A DNA stretch of 64,000 nucleotides from NCBI RefSeq assembly GCF_010550605.1, contig NZ_JAAGNI010000106.1, forward strand, positions 62,001 to 126,000. Reading direction: 5' to 3'. Of this stretch, positions 8,847 through 20,107 are shown piece after piece; the first letter of the stretch is position 1; each line of letters starts with the position of its first letter. The notes beneath the pieces are model-generated. The model had not been told where the DNA came from and searched no databases. It was given only the letters and a program-made list of their open reading frames with translations. The DNA is from Streptomyces sp. SID9727 (GTDB taxonomy: Bacteria > Actinomycetota > Actinomycetes > Streptomycetales > Streptomycetaceae). Both the position numbers and the translations under genes were made by a program.

Positions 8847-9065
8847 GTCTCGTCCTTCCGCCCTCACGCAGTGACGCATCCGATGGGACCCGAACAACCA
8901 TAAATATGTCGATAGGTCGCTGCCGCTACTGTGATTGGACACTGACGCGGAGTCAACTAGCCTTGACAAGGCGGTCCTTCACGTGGAAAACGCGAAGGTC
9001 CGGGCGGTCCGAGCCACGAGGGGGGAGGCTCGGACCGCCGTACCGCGCGACGGGAGGCGGCGGAA

Positions 9066-10196
9066 TCAGCTCCCGGCGGTGGCCGCGGCCAGCGCCTGTT
9101 CGACGTCGGCCACCAGATCGGCGGCGTTCTCGGCGCCGACCGAGAAGCGGATGAAGCCTTCCGGTACCGCGTCGCCGCCCCAGCGGCCCCGGCGCTCGGC
9201 GGTGGAGCGTACGCCTCCGAAGCTCGTGGCGTCCTCGACCAGCCGCAGGGCCGCCAGGAAGCGCTCCGCGGTCCCCCGGTCGTTGAGCGCGAACGACACC
9301 ACGGAGCCGAAGCGCCGCATCTGGCGTACCGCGTTCGCGTACGAGGGGTCGGTGGGCAGGCCGGGATAGCGCAGCCCGGACACGGCCTGGTGCTCGGAGA
9401 GCACCTCGGCGAGCGCGAGGGCGTTGGCGCACTGCCGCTCGATCCGCAGCTCCAGTGTGGCCAGCGAGCGGTGCGCGAGCCATGCCTCCATCGGGCCGGG
9501 AATCGCGCCGGCGATCTTGCGCCAGCGCCGCACCCCCGACGTGAGCTCGGGGTCGCGGCAGGTCACGTGGCCGAGCAGCAGGTCGCCGTGGCCCGTCATG
9601 CCCTTGGTGTCACTGGCCACCGAGAAGTCCGCGCCCAGTTCCAGCGGACGCTGGCCGAGCGGGGTGGCGAGGGTGTTGTCGACGGCGACCAGTGTGCCGC
9701 CGGCGTGCGCGGCCTCCACGAGGCGCCGCACGTCGCAGACGTCGAGGCCCGGGTTCGAAGGTGTCTCCAGCCACAGGAGCTTCGCGCCCTCCAGCACGGC
9801 GAGCTGGGCGTCGCCACCCGTCGGCGCGGTCCGCACCTCGACTCCGTACGCCTCCAGCTGCTCGCGCAGCAGGGGAAGTGCCTGGTAGCCGTCGTCGGGG
9901 AGGACGACGGCGTCGCCGCTGCGCATCTGGGAGAGCAGGACGGCCGAGATCGCCGCCATTCCGGAGGCGAAGACGCTGGTCTGCACGTCCTCGCCCGGTG
10001 CTTCGAGTTCCCCGATGGCCTGTTCCAGCCGGGTCCACGTGGGGTTGCCGTCCCGGCCGTAGGTGTAGGGGCCGGTGGGCTCGCCGGACAGGTGGTAATG
10101 CGCGGCGAAGACCGGCCCGGGGAGGGTGGGCTCGTACTGCCGCGGCTCCGGCAGCCCCGCGCGTACCGCACGCGTTCCGTCGCCCTTGGTGCTCAT
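9066..10196 (-). CDS. cystathionine gamma-lyase-type PLP enzyme (Cys/Met metabolism)
   Basis: 376 residues. This is the Cys/Met metabolism PLP-dependent family (PF01053): substrate/cofactor segment TYGRDGNPTWTRLEQAIGELE near 46-66, SGMAAISAV binding phosphate near 80, and the PLP lysine in SDTKGMTGHGD near residue 196. It probably catalyses gamma- or beta-elimination on sulfur amino acids (cystathionine to cysteine) in the cytoplasm. Cystathionine gamma-synthase activity cannot be excluded from sequence alone. The ATG start is used; a longer upstream frame is an overlap with the next gene. It lies about 85 bp downstream of a holin-like gene on the same strand. Confidence 0.87.
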   Translation of the reverse strand: MSTKGDGTRAVRAGLPEPRQYEPTLPGPVFAAHYHLSGEPTGPYTYGRDGNPTWTRLEQAIGELEAPGEDVQTSVFASGMAAISAVLLSQMRSGDAVVLPDDGYQALPLLREQLEAYGVEVRTAPTGGDAQLAVLEGAKLLWLETPSNPGLDVCDVRRLVEAAHAGGTLVAVDNTLATPLGQRPLELGADFSVASDTKGMTGHGDLLLGHVTCRDPELTSGVRRWRKIAGAIPGPMEAWLAHRSLATLELRIERQCANALALAEVLSEHQAVSGLRYPGLPTDPSYANAVRQMRRFGSVVSFALNDRGTAERFLAALRLVEDATSFGGVRSTAERRGRWGGDAVPEGFIRFSVGAENAADLVADVEQALAAATAGS

Positions 10197-10282
10197 GGTT
10201 CGTCCTCGCTTCTCTCCCCGGCCGGTCACCGGTCCTGGTCGCACTGTCTCAGGTGGACGCGGGACGCTTCCCGCCGGGCGGA

Positions 10283-10660
10283 TCAGTCCTCGTCCGGGAG
10301 GACGACGTTCAGTGCCCAGGACACGATCGAGACGATCAGGCCGCCGAGTACGGCGGTCCAGAAGCCGTGGACGTGGAAGCTCAGGTCGAGCACTCCGGCC
10401 AGCCAGGAGGTGAGCAGCAGCATCAGGGCGTTCACCACGAGGGTGATCAGGCCCAGCGTGAGGATGAAGAGCGGCAGGGTGAGCAGCTTCACGATCGGCT
10501 TGACCACGACGTTGACCAGGCCGAAGACCAGCGCGACGAGGATCAGCGTCAGGGCCTTGCGGCCGGTGCTGCCACCGGTCAGCGTGATGTCCTGGACCAG
10601 CCAGATGGCCACAGCGAGCGCACCCGCGTTGGCGATCGTCTTGACTACGAAATTCTTCAT
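10283..10660 (-). CDS. phage holin family 4-like membrane protein
   Basis: 125 residues with four hydrophobic segments, matching the 'mycobacterial 4 TMS phage holin' family (PF04020). Characteristic pieces are VKPIVKLLTLPLFILTLGL and the acidic tail VLPDED. Despite the name, chromosomal members are usually ordinary small inner-membrane proteins of unknown role, and no phage genes are nearby. The start MKNFVVKTI was chosen over a longer frame. It is divergent from a cupin gene across about 70 bp. Confidence 0.82.
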   Translation of the reverse strand: MKNFVVKTIANAGALAVAIWLVQDITLTGGSTGRKALTLILVALVFGLVNVVVKPIVKLLTLPLFILTLGLITLVVNALMLLLTSWLAGVLDLSFHVHGFWTAVLGGLIVSIVSWALNVVLPDED

Positions 10661-10728
10661 GTGTCTGATCGTGGCAGACATGATCGGTGGCGGACACCGG
10701 CTGGGATGAGGCAAGGGGCGGACGGTCC

Positions 10729-11046
10729 ATGAAGGCATTCAGGCTGGACGAACTGGAGGCGGAACGGGCCGCCAACGACGGCGCGTACCTGCAGTTCATC
10801 CGTGAGCGGAACATGTCGGTCGGTCTGTACGCCCTGGACGCCGGCGACCTCGATCCGCAGCAGCCGCACGGCCAGGACGAGGTCTACTTCGTGGTCAGCG
10901 GTCGCGCTTCGATCACCGTCGGCATGGAAACGACACAGGTGGGGAGAGGGAGCGTCGTGTACGTACCCGCGGGGACGGCGCACAAGTTCCACCACATCAC
11001 CGAGGACCTGCGCGTGATGGTGGTCTTCTCGCCGCCCGAGGGATGA
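10729..11046 (+). CDS. cupin domain protein
   Basis: 105 residues, a single small cupin barrel. Metal-binding motif 1 is PHGQDEVYFVVSGRA (residues of about 45-59); motif 2 is VPAGTAHKFHHI near 84-95, each providing histidines. Cupins of this size are often mononuclear metal proteins or small-molecule binders; no specific reaction can be named. The start is the ATG after a GGGGCGG stretch, giving MKAFRLDELE. It stands alone between divergent and downstream small genes. Confidence 0.85.
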   Translation: MKAFRLDELEAERAANDGAYLQFIRERNMSVGLYALDAGDLDPQQPHGQDEVYFVVSGRASITVGMETTQVGRGSVVYVPAGTAHKFHHITEDLRVMVVFSPPEG

Positions 11047-11176
11047 GTCCGCGGCCGGGGAGTCCCAGGGTTCCCTAAGGGATCGATCAGGGGAGGACAA
11101 GGGCTTCCTGGGGGTCCGGCGGCCTTCTTCCGCCTCTAGCATCGAAGCAGGAACTCACAGAGACGAGGTAAGGACG

Positions 11177-11392
11177 ATGGCCGTGCGGGAGATATTCGCT
11201 GGGATGCCCTGGTGGGTGAAGTGGATCGCGGTGCCCGTGCTCGCGATCGTCGTGTTCGGTGGTCTGATCGCCAGCCTGGTCGCGTTCGTGGTCGGTCTGC
11301 TCTTCAAGATCCTGATCTTCGTGATCCTGGTCGGCGGGCTCGTCTTCGTCGTACGGAAGTTCATGTCGTCGTCCTCCCGAAACGGCTGGTGA
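11177..11392 (+). CDS. small membrane protein, DUF5326-like
   Basis: 71 residues, almost entirely two transmembrane segments (WWVKWIAVPVLAIVVFGGL and the VGLLFKILIFVILVGGLVFV region) with a short basic and serine-rich C-terminus ending RKFMSSSSRNGW. Ribosome site GAGGTAAGG precedes the ATG. This is a conserved small Streptomyces protein of unknown role. It sits between the cupin gene and ssgR, separated from each by more than 100 bp, so probably has its own promoter. Confidence 0.75.
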   Translation: MAVREIFAGMPWWVKWIAVPVLAIVVFGGLIASLVAFVVGLLFKILIFVILVGGLVFVVRKFMSSSSRNGW

Positions 11393-11632
11393 CCGCACGC
11401 CCGACGGGGGATTAGCCCAGCTGAGCTAAGGGAAAGGCGAATCGGCACCCGGTCACAGGGCGGCCGATACAGTGACAGTCCTCTGCCACCGCCTGGGAAA
11501 ACACCGTAAGTCACCACCCCGACCAGTGGTTTGTACGGGATCCGGCCTCCGGACCCCCAGGTCCGCGGCAGACCTGTGGGGGCGGCCCCCACGGGCGGGC
11601 TGACCGCCCGTCACCACGCCTGGGGGTGACCG

Positions 11633-12403
11633 TTGACCACGGCATCGAGTACGGCTGTTCCGACGCTCATCGGGTCGGTGCAGCGGGCGCTGAGGCTGCT
11701 GGAGGCTGTGGGCACCCATCGCGACGGCGCCCCGGCCAAACAGCTCGCGAGGGAAGCGGGGCTCCCCCTTCCCACCGCCTACCACCTGTTGCGGACTCTG
11801 ACCCACGAGGGGTATCTGCGCCGGGAGAACGGCGTCTTCCACTTCGGCGCCGCCGCCGAACGGCTGATGGGCGACCGCGCCCTGCAGAGCCGCCGCAGCG
11901 TCATGGCCCGTTCGCTCGGCCGCTGGCGGGACATCGTGGGAGCCCCGGTGTACTGCGCCATCTACCGGGAGGGTGAGATCGAGCTCCTGGCCGTGGCGGA
12001 CACCCCCGAGCGTCCGGCGGTCGACGAGTGGGCGGCGTTCCGCGAGACCGGGCACGCGCACGCGATCGGCCAGTGCCTGCTGAGCCGGCTGGACGAGAAG
12101 GCCCGCGAGGACCACCTGGACCGGCACCCGGTGCGCCCGTTGACCCGGTACTCCGTGCGTGACCGCGCGGCGTTCCTCACCCGGCTGCGGTCGCTGGAAC
12201 GCACCGAACCGGTCATCGAGCGACAGGAGTACGCGCTCGGGACCGTGTGCGCGGCCATCCCGATCACGGCCGGATTCACCGCCGCCGCGATGGCCATTTC
12301 GGTCCCCCTCCACGAGGAAGATCGGTTGCTGCCCGCAGTCGAACGACTACGCGGTGAAGTGTCGAGCCTCTTGCGTTCGTTCGTGTTCTCTATCAGTATC
12401 TGA
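11633..12403 (+). CDS. ssgR: SsgR, IclR-type activator of ssgA
   Basis: 256 residues. N-terminal IclR winged helix near 12-75 (ALRLLEAVG, then AKQLAREAGLPLPTAYHLLRTL) and a C-terminal IclR effector domain. Identity rests on family plus position directly upstream of ssgA, the conserved ssgR-ssgA pair in Streptomyces. SsgR activates ssgA transcription and so sporulation-specific cell division. The start is a TTG behind GGGGGTGA. The last residues (FVFSISI) extend to the stop only 100 bp before ssgA, leaving room for the ssgA promoter. Confidence 0.9.
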   Translation: MTTASSTAVPTLIGSVQRALRLLEAVGTHRDGAPAKQLAREAGLPLPTAYHLLRTLTHEGYLRRENGVFHFGAAAERLMGDRALQSRRSVMARSLGRWRDIVGAPVYCAIYREGEIELLAVADTPERPAVDEWAAFRETGHAHAIGQCLLSRLDEKAREDHLDRHPVRPLTRYSVRDRAAFLTRLRSLERTEPVIERQEYALGTVCAAIPITAGFTAAAMAISVPLHEEDRLLPAVERLRGEVSSLLRSFVFSISI

Positions 12404-12504
12404 AAAATCACTCCTTGTGATCTGCTATCGCGTGCACCACGATGGCGTCAATAGGGCCATGGGGGATCATTCCTGGCCAGATTCATCTACTGCGGGGTTG
12501 AACG

Positions 12505-12942
12505 ATGCGCGAGTCGGTTCAAGCTGAGGTCATGATGAGCTTCCTCGTCTCCGAGGAGCTCTCATTCCGTATCCCGGTGGAGCTCCGGTACGAAGTGTGC
12601 GATCCGTACGCGATCCGGATGACCTTCCATCTGCCCGGCGACGCCCCCGTCACCTGGGCCTTCGGCCGTGAGCTGTTGCTCGACGGCCTCAACAGCCCCA
12701 GTGGTGACGGTGATGTGCACATTGCGCCGACCGAGCCGGAGGGGCTGTGCGATGTCCACATCCGGTTGCAGGTGGGCGCCGACCGTGCGCTCTTCCGGGC
12801 GGGCACGGCACCTCTTGTCGCCTTCCTCGACCGCACGGACAAGCTGGTGCCCCTCGGACAGGAGTGCACACTGGGTGACTTCGACGGCAATCTGGAGGAG
12901 GCGCTGGGACGCATTCTGGCCGAGGAGCAGAACGCGGGCTGA
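12505..12942 (+). CDS. ssgA: SsgA, sporulation-specific cell division activator
   Basis: 145 residues, the full length of SsgA. The family-defining segment is FLVSEELSFRIPVELRY near 12-28, followed by DPYAIRMTFHLPG and FGRELLLDGL, the core of SsgA-like (SALP) proteins. SsgA promotes septum formation and peptidoglycan remodelling at division sites; it recruits SsgB and hence FtsZ during sporulation. No enzymatic domain. Upstream ssgR is its likely activator. It converges with a YibE/F membrane gene about 80 bp downstream. Confidence 0.93.
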   Translation: MRESVQAEVMMSFLVSEELSFRIPVELRYEVCDPYAIRMTFHLPGDAPVTWAFGRELLLDGLNSPSGDGDVHIAPTEPEGLCDVHIRLQVGADRALFRAGTAPLVAFLDRTDKLVPLGQECTLGDFDGNLEEALGRILAEEQNAG

Positions 12943-13021
12943 AGCGGTTCGCGGTCCGGGGAGCGCCTTGCCACTCGAACACGGCGCCTGCCGATCGGGT
13001 GAATCACGCTGTGTGCTCCGG

Positions 13022-14350
13022 TCACGACCGCGCCCGCCGTCGCCGGCCCCTGCCGCTCCGCACGGGTGCCGAAGCCCCGGCTTCCGCGCCGACCCCCGTG
13101 CGGTCCGCGGAGACGACCAGTGCCGCGAGTGCTGTCGTCACCGGCACGGAGGCGACCAGTCCGATCGAGCCGACGAGGGTGCGCACGATCTCCTCCGCCA
13201 CCAGTTCGCTGTTGGCGACCGTCCCCACGCTGCTCTGCGCGACCGTGAACAGCAGCAGGAGGGGCAGCGCGGCGCCCGCATAGGCGAGCACCAAGGTGTT
13301 GACCACGGAGGCGATGTGATCGCGGCCGATTCTGATCCCTGCCCGGTAGAGCTGCTTCGCACTCATGGTGGGGTTCGCCTGGCGCAGCTCCCAGACCGCG
13401 GAGGTCTGGGTGACCGTGACGTCGTCGAGCACTCCCAGGGAGCCGATGATGACGCCGGCCAGCAGGAGTCCGCTCATGTCGATGTGCGGATACAGACCGT
13501 GGATGAGGCCGGTGTTGTCGTCGGTGTTCCCGCTCAGGCTCGCCCAACCGATGAAGAGCGAGCCGAGCAGCCCGATCAGGAGCAATGAGATCAGGGTGCC
13601 GATGACGGCGACGGAGGTGCGAGCGGTCGGCCCGTGGCAGATGTAGAGCGCGATCAGCATGATCGCCCCGGCCCCGACGACCGCCACCAGCAGCGGATTC
13701 GAGCCCTGCAGTATGGCCGGAAGGATGAACAGGGTCAGTACGGCGAATGACAGGGCGAGTGCCACCAGGGCCATGACCCCGCGCATCCTGCCCACGAGCA
13801 CCACCGCGAGGGCGAAGATCCCGGCCAGCAGGTACAAGGGGAACTTCCGGTCCACGTCCGTCACCGAGTACTGGAGGTCGTGGGGCGCGTCGGGGGCGTA
13901 CGCCACCACCACCCCCTGGCCCTCCCGCAGTTGCCTCGGCGCGTCCGGCTGGACGACCTCGACGAACCGGCGCCCCGAGTCGGGGCCGCTGGTGACCTCG
14001 ACGGTGGCCTTCTCGCAGAGGGTCCCGGACGCCGGTCGGCCGTCGGGGGGCTGGGTCTCGCCGCTGACGGGAAGCTGGGCCGCGTTCACGTCCTTGCAGT
14101 CGACCTTGACGACGCTCACCACCTTTCCCTGCTGGGTCTGCCGGTCGAAACCGACTCCGGTTCGTTCGTGCGCCGGCGCACCACCTGGCCAGAGCATCAC
14201 GAGACCGACGATCACGGCGGTCGCGAAGGGGATCAGTACGGCGGCGATCACCTTGCGCAGATGGATGGAGACGGGCGCGGCCGGGCCGTGGCTGTGCGTG
14301 TGCGCGTGCTGATGGCCCTGTGGTTCCGGGTCGCGATGAGGGGACGTCAC
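13022..14350 (-). CDS. YibE/F family multi-pass membrane protein
   Basis: 442 residues from a GTG start (VTSPHRDPEPQ), with a His-rich cytoplasmic N-terminus (HQHAHTHSHG near 19-28), one membrane segment, an extracytoplasmic domain of about 100 residues with two cysteines, then seven or so hydrophobic segments typical of YibE/F (PF07907). The C-terminal tail is arginine-rich (RSGRGRRRRARS). No function is established for the family; the His-rich stretch may bind metal, which is inference. Convergent with ssgA and divergent from thiC, whose riboswitch lies in the shared upstream region. Confidence 0.8.
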   Translation of the reverse strand: MTSPHRDPEPQGHQHAHTHSHGPAAPVSIHLRKVIAAVLIPFATAVIVGLVMLWPGGAPAHERTGVGFDRQTQQGKVVSVVKVDCKDVNAAQLPVSGETQPPDGRPASGTLCEKATVEVTSGPDSGRRFVEVVQPDAPRQLREGQGVVVAYAPDAPHDLQYSVTDVDRKFPLYLLAGIFALAVVLVGRMRGVMALVALALSFAVLTLFILPAILQGSNPLLVAVVGAGAIMLIALYICHGPTARTSVAVIGTLISLLLIGLLGSLFIGWASLSGNTDDNTGLIHGLYPHIDMSGLLLAGVIIGSLGVLDDVTVTQTSAVWELRQANPTMSAKQLYRAGIRIGRDHIASVVNTLVLAYAGAALPLLLLFTVAQSSVGTVANSELVAEEIVRTLVGSIGLVASVPVTTALAALVVSADRTGVGAEAGASAPVRSGRGRRRRARS

Positions 14351-14431
14351 CGGCCGATCATCGCAAGAAGGAAGGGGCCCTCTGTTCAGCTCGCCCCTCC
14401 GCGGGCTAGCGTGGTGGCACCTTTGCACACG

Positions 14432-16340
<1,909 letters not shown>

Positions 16341-16359
16341 CCTGGCACGGCCGGTCGCG

Positions 16360-16390
16360 CACGGCTCCGGCGCCATGCGCCGGGGCCGTG
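16360..16390. terminator. bidirectional hairpin after thiC
   Basis: 14-bp stem with one wobble pair (left arm CACGGCTCCGGCGC) and a 3-nt loop, between the convergent thiC and membrane-protein genes. Typical GC-rich Streptomyces terminator without a T-tract. Confidence 0.7.
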
Positions 16391-16394
16391 GCGG

Positions 16395-17207
16395 TCAGTC
16401 CGGTTCGTGCTCCGGGCCCCCGAAGTCCGGGCTGGTGAAGTCCGGGCTGCTGTACGTGGGCCGGGGTGCCGCCGCCGGGCCCTCGTCCGGACCGGCGAAG
16501 TCGGGCCGGCTGTAGCCGATCTTGGGGAGGCGGCCCGTCGGGCGGTACGGGGCGGGGACCACGGGGCCGGTGGCGGGCTCGGTGAGGGCGTCACGGAGGA
16601 AGGGCACGATGCCCCGTTCCAGCAGCGCCTGCCGCCAGGCGTCCTTGGCGAGGGCCACTTCGTCGGGCAGCCGCTCGCGGGCTTCCCCGGCGGGCAGGGA
16701 CGTCGATCCGTTGCGCAGGGCGGCGACGAGCAGGCCGATGGCGGCGACGAGGATGGCGGCGGCCGTGGCGGCGGCGAAGAACCAGCCCGCGTCCACCATG
16801 GGGCGGGCGAACGCCGGTGGGGGCTCCAGCATCTTCAGGAGGTAGCCGACCAGCAGGAATATGGCCGCCGCCGTGCCTGCCAGCATGGGCGCAAGGACGG
16901 TGACGACCGCTCCTATACCGGCGCCCGTCCGGTCGAGGCCGTCCGGCGCTGTGCCGGCGGTCGTGTCCCGGTCCGCGGCGCGTGCTTCGTCACGGGCCTT
17001 CACGTACTGCTCGTACTCGGTGGCGGCCGTGGCGGTGATCAGGGCGACGGCTGCCATCGCCATGGAGCGCAGCTGGACGGCGTTGAGGCGTTCGCCGACG
17101 GCGGCCAGTTCCGGTCGTTCGTGTGCGTGACGCAGTGCGTCGTCGAGGAGCCGTTCGTACTCGGGCCGGTCCTCGGTCAGCAGGTGCGGAGCGCTGTTCA
17201 TCTGCAT
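16395..17207 (-). CDS. conserved membrane protein with PDF-repeat tail
   Basis: 270 residues, or 268 if the second ATG is used. Soluble N-terminus with an acidic patch, then hydrophobic segments near 48-65, 99-124 and 140-164. The C-terminal 45 residues are proline-rich and repeat a short S-x-PDF motif three times (YSRPDF, YSSPDF, TSPDFGGP). I do not recognise a named domain; this is a Streptomyces-type integral membrane protein of unknown role. It is transcribed alone, convergent with thiC. Confidence 0.7.
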   Translation of the reverse strand: MQMNSAPHLLTEDRPEYERLLDDALRHAHERPELAAVGERLNAVQLRSMAMAAVALITATAATEYEQYVKARDEARAADRDTTAGTAPDGLDRTGAGIGAVVTVLAPMLAGTAAAIFLLVGYLLKMLEPPPAFARPMVDAGWFFAAATAAAILVAAIGLLVAALRNGSTSLPAGEARERLPDEVALAKDAWRQALLERGIVPFLRDALTEPATGPVVPAPYRPTGRLPKIGYSRPDFAGPDEGPAAAPRPTYSSPDFTSPDFGGPEHEPD

Positions 17208-17389
17208 CCCCCGATGCTCCGTCGGGCCTGTGTGCCCGCTGGGTTCGGGCAGTTCGGGCGGAAACGGAGGAGAGCCTGCTACTGATACGCCGATGGTAGA
17301 GCGCGCACGGCGCGGGGTGACAGAGGGTTTACGGAAATAGCCCCCGTACCCGGCGTGGTCAGCCCGCGACGCGTCTTACCCGCAGGGCG

Positions 17390-18448
17390 TCAGTCAGGCA
17401 GGGGGAGTTGGACGACCAGCAGCTTTCCGGCCATGGTCACCCCGCCGTCCATGGCGATGGCGAGCCCGTCCGCGTACACGTGCGGCCCGTCGACCTGCGG
17501 CCCGGCGCGGTCCTCGCCGTCCTCGGAGCCGACCTCGCCGGTCAGGTAGGGGATGGGGCTGTGACCATGGACGACGCGTCGGCCGCCGTAGGCCGCCATC
17601 AGCTCCTGGACGGCCTGGGCGCCCGAGTCGTCGCGGAAGGCGAACCGCTTGGTGAGCTTGCGGAACAGGTCCCAGCACTCGTCGGCGTCGTTACGCGTCA
17701 GGATCGCGTGCACCGTGTCGTTGACGTCCTCGATGGTGGAGCCGTAGTCGAGGTACGCCGTCGTGTCCGAGTGCATCAGGAGGTGCCCGTCCTCCTCGAC
17801 GACGGCGTCGAGCCGGGACATCCACTGGAGGTGGACGTCCTGAAGGCGCTCCATGTCCGTCTTCTGCCCGCCGTTGAGCAGCCAGGCGGCCTGGAAGGTG
17901 GCCGTACCCGCGCCGGAGTTCACCGGGGTGTCACCGAACCGTTTGGCGCCGATGAGCAGCAGCTCGTGGTTGCCCATCAGGGCCTTGCAGTAACCGCCTG
18001 CTGCCGCGGCCTCGGCGGAGAGCCGCATGACGAGGTCGATGACGCCGATGCCGTCGGGGCCGCGGTCGGTGAAGTCGCCGAGGAACCAGAGACGCGCGTT
18101 GCCCGCCGCCCAGTGGCCTTCGGAGTCGATCAGGCCCTGCTCGGCGAGGGCGGCGAGCAGCTCGTCCAGGTAGCCGTGGACGTCACCGACCACGTACAGG
18201 GGGCCGAGGCCCGGGTCGGCCGCGGGGCGCGGTTCGGGCACGGGCTGCGCCTGGGCGGGCTGGTCGACGCTGATGACGGGAAGGTCGCGCGCCGTCGGGG
18301 TGTACCCCTCCGGTGTCTCGCCCTCGGGGAAGGCGTTCCCCGGATGGGGAGACGCGGGCGGCGCGGGGGCCTGCGCATAGGGCGGCACGCGGAAGTCGCG
18401 CAACGTCGCCGTCCGCACCACGGGTTCCTGACCGGCCCCCTGTGTCAT
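17390..18448 (-). CDS. PPP-type metallophosphoesterase
   Basis: 352 residues. Signature metal-binding motifs of the calcineurin-like/PPP family are in order: GDVHG near 92, GDFTDRG near 128, GNHELLL near 164, and HGHS near 300. The first 85 residues are a low-complexity Pro/Ala-rich extension. Members act as protein Ser/Thr phosphatases or as nucleotide phosphatases (ApaH type); the spacing fits a bacterial PPP enzyme but the substrate is unknown. The ATG follows a strong GGAGGGG ribosome site. Cytoplasmic, monocistronic, upstream of a LacI-type gene on the same strand. Confidence 0.87.
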   Translation of the reverse strand: MTQGAGQEPVVRTATLRDFRVPPYAQAPAPPASPHPGNAFPEGETPEGYTPTARDLPVISVDQPAQAQPVPEPRPAADPGLGPLYVVGDVHGYLDELLAALAEQGLIDSEGHWAAGNARLWFLGDFTDRGPDGIGVIDLVMRLSAEAAAAGGYCKALMGNHELLLIGAKRFGDTPVNSGAGTATFQAAWLLNGGQKTDMERLQDVHLQWMSRLDAVVEEDGHLLMHSDTTAYLDYGSTIEDVNDTVHAILTRNDADECWDLFRKLTKRFAFRDDSGAQAVQELMAAYGGRRVVHGHSPIPYLTGEVGSEDGEDRAGPQVDGPHVYADGLAIAMDGGVTMAGKLLVVQLPLPD

Positions 18449-18623
18449 CGACCCCTCCACACCACCGTCGCGCCGCCGTACACCTGGCGGGCCGTGCTGG
18501 TCGGTTTGGTCCGCGGTGTCGTGCGCCCATCATAGGAATGCAGATCGTGCTCTGGGACGCACCAGGGGTGGCAAATCCTTCCACATGCCAGGTTCTTCGG
18601 TCGATTGGTCCCAATTACGATGA

Positions 18624-19736
18624 TCAGTCCCCTGCCGGGGAACGCGGCGCACTGACCGTGGTGCGCGGCGGCCGGCGTTGCGAGGACGTCCGGACGATGA
18701 GTTCCGTCGGCACCACCCGTTCCACCGGCCCGTCCTGATCGATGCCCTCGATGGCGTCGATGAGCAGTTGGACGACTGCCGTGCCGATCCTCCGGGGCTT
18801 CAGCGAGAGCGTCGTGATGGGCGGCTCGGTCGTCGCGTACACCGTCGATTCGCTGCAGCAGACGAGGAGCAGGTCCTCCGGGACGCGCAGGCCGTAGCGG
18901 CGGGCGGCCGCCAGCAGGTCCGTGCCGTTCGGGTCGAAGAGCCCGTAGACCGCGTCGGGGCGGTCCGGGCGGGCCAGCAGCCGGTCGGCGGCCACCGCTC
19001 CCGCGCAGGGGTCGTGGGCGGGGTAGGACTCGTAGACCGGATCCTGGCCCACCCGCTCGCACCAGTGCAGATAGGCGGTGGTGGAGAGCCGGGTGTACGT
19101 GTCGGTCGTGGTGCCGGTGAGGAGTCCGATACGACGTGCCCCGGCGGCGGCGAGATGGTCGAGGAGGTCGAGCACGGCGGCCCGGTGGTCGTTGTCCACC
19201 CAGGCGGTGACGGGCAGCGACCCGGCGGGGCGGCCGTCGGAGACGACGGGCAGGCCCTGCCGGACCAGTTCGGAGACGACCGGGTCCTGGTCGGACGGAT
19301 CGATGACGACGGTGCCGTCGAGCGCCACGTTGGACCAGACGTCGTGGCGTGACGTGGCCGGCAGGATGACCAGGGCGTAGCCGCGGGCGAGGGCCGCGGA
19401 GGTGGCCGCCCTCGCCATTTCCGCGAAGTACGCGAACTCGGTGAAGGTGAAAGGTTCATCCCCGTACGTCGTCACGGTCAGGCCGATGAGGCCGGACTTG
19501 CCGGTACGGAGCGTGCGGGCCGCCGCGGAAGGGCGATAGCCCAGGCGCTCTGCGACCTCGCGGACATGGCGGCGGGTGGCGTCCGGGAGCCTGCCCTTGC
19601 CGTTGAGCGCGTCGGAGACGGTCGTGATGGAGACGCCGGCCGCGGCGGCCACATCCCGGATTCCGGCACGTCCCTGCCTGCCGCCGCGCCGGGGGGTCTC
19701 CGTCCGGCTCACCTGGTGCTTCCCTGCTGCTGTCAT
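18624..19736 (-). CDS. LacI family transcriptional regulator
   Basis: 370 residues. LacI-type helix-turn-helix and hinge near residues 25-80 (IRDVAAAAGVSITTVSDALNG, LPDATRRHV, AERLGYRPSAAARTL), then a periplasmic-binding-protein-like ligand domain (Peripla_BP_3). The C-terminal ligand domain ends with ITTLSLKPRRIGTAVVQLL. Such regulators usually repress sugar-utilisation genes, but no sugar genes are adjacent. S. coelicolor has a LacI-type gene at the equivalent place next to hisC, from memory. The start is the ATG giving MTAAGKHQVS. It is divergent from hisC across about 370 bp. Confidence 0.87.
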   Translation of the reverse strand: MTAAGKHQVSRTETPRRGGRQGRAGIRDVAAAAGVSITTVSDALNGKGRLPDATRRHVREVAERLGYRPSAAARTLRTGKSGLIGLTVTTYGDEPFTFTEFAYFAEMARAATSAALARGYALVILPATSRHDVWSNVALDGTVVIDPSDQDPVVSELVRQGLPVVSDGRPAGSLPVTAWVDNDHRAAVLDLLDHLAAAGARRIGLLTGTTTDTYTRLSTTAYLHWCERVGQDPVYESYPAHDPCAGAVAADRLLARPDRPDAVYGLFDPNGTDLLAAARRYGLRVPEDLLLVCCSESTVYATTEPPITTLSLKPRRIGTAVVQLLIDAIEGIDQDGPVERVVPTELIVRTSSQRRPPRTTVSAPRSPAGD

Positions 19737-20107
19737 GGCGAGCCGATAGTAGGGGTCGGGCGGGAAATTGGCCCGGTCGCATATGCACGCGTTGACAGGC
19801 ACGTTTCTGCAAGGTCATCTGGTGAGAAATGCCTTATGAAACAAGGCGGTTGGTGGCCCACACCGACATGTGTCATGCGTCCGGCCGGATGGACCTGCCG
19901 AGGAGGCGAGGTCTCGAGGAGGTCTCAACTCACCTTTTCGAGGGACGCGCGCCACGGAGTGAGCCACCAGCGCGCGCCACGCGAGGTCACGCTCCCCCTC
20001 ATTCCGGGGTTCACCGGACGAATCCGCTGTGCACCCGTTCGCAGCGGCGCCCAATCCTCATAAGGTGAGCAGTATTGATGTGTACGGATGGTCGAGGAGG
20101 ACCTGCG
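19737..20107. other. intergenic region between lacI-type gene and hisC
   Basis: Holds the divergent promoters of the two flanking genes. TTGACA occurs at 19792-19797 but lacks a clear -10 at the right spacing. GAGGAGG is the hisC ribosome site at the right end. No gene, tRNA or repeat is visible. Confidence 0.5.

Noticed and set aside
8976..8989. CCTTCACGTGGAAA near 8976-8989 as a parS site
   Set aside because: The core CACGTG is present but four of the eight outer bases mismatch the consensus.
11410..11450. tRNA-like start GGATTAGCCCAGCTGAGCTAAGG
   Set aside because: The D-arm-like piece is not followed by an anticodon arm, T-loop or 3' acceptor complement.
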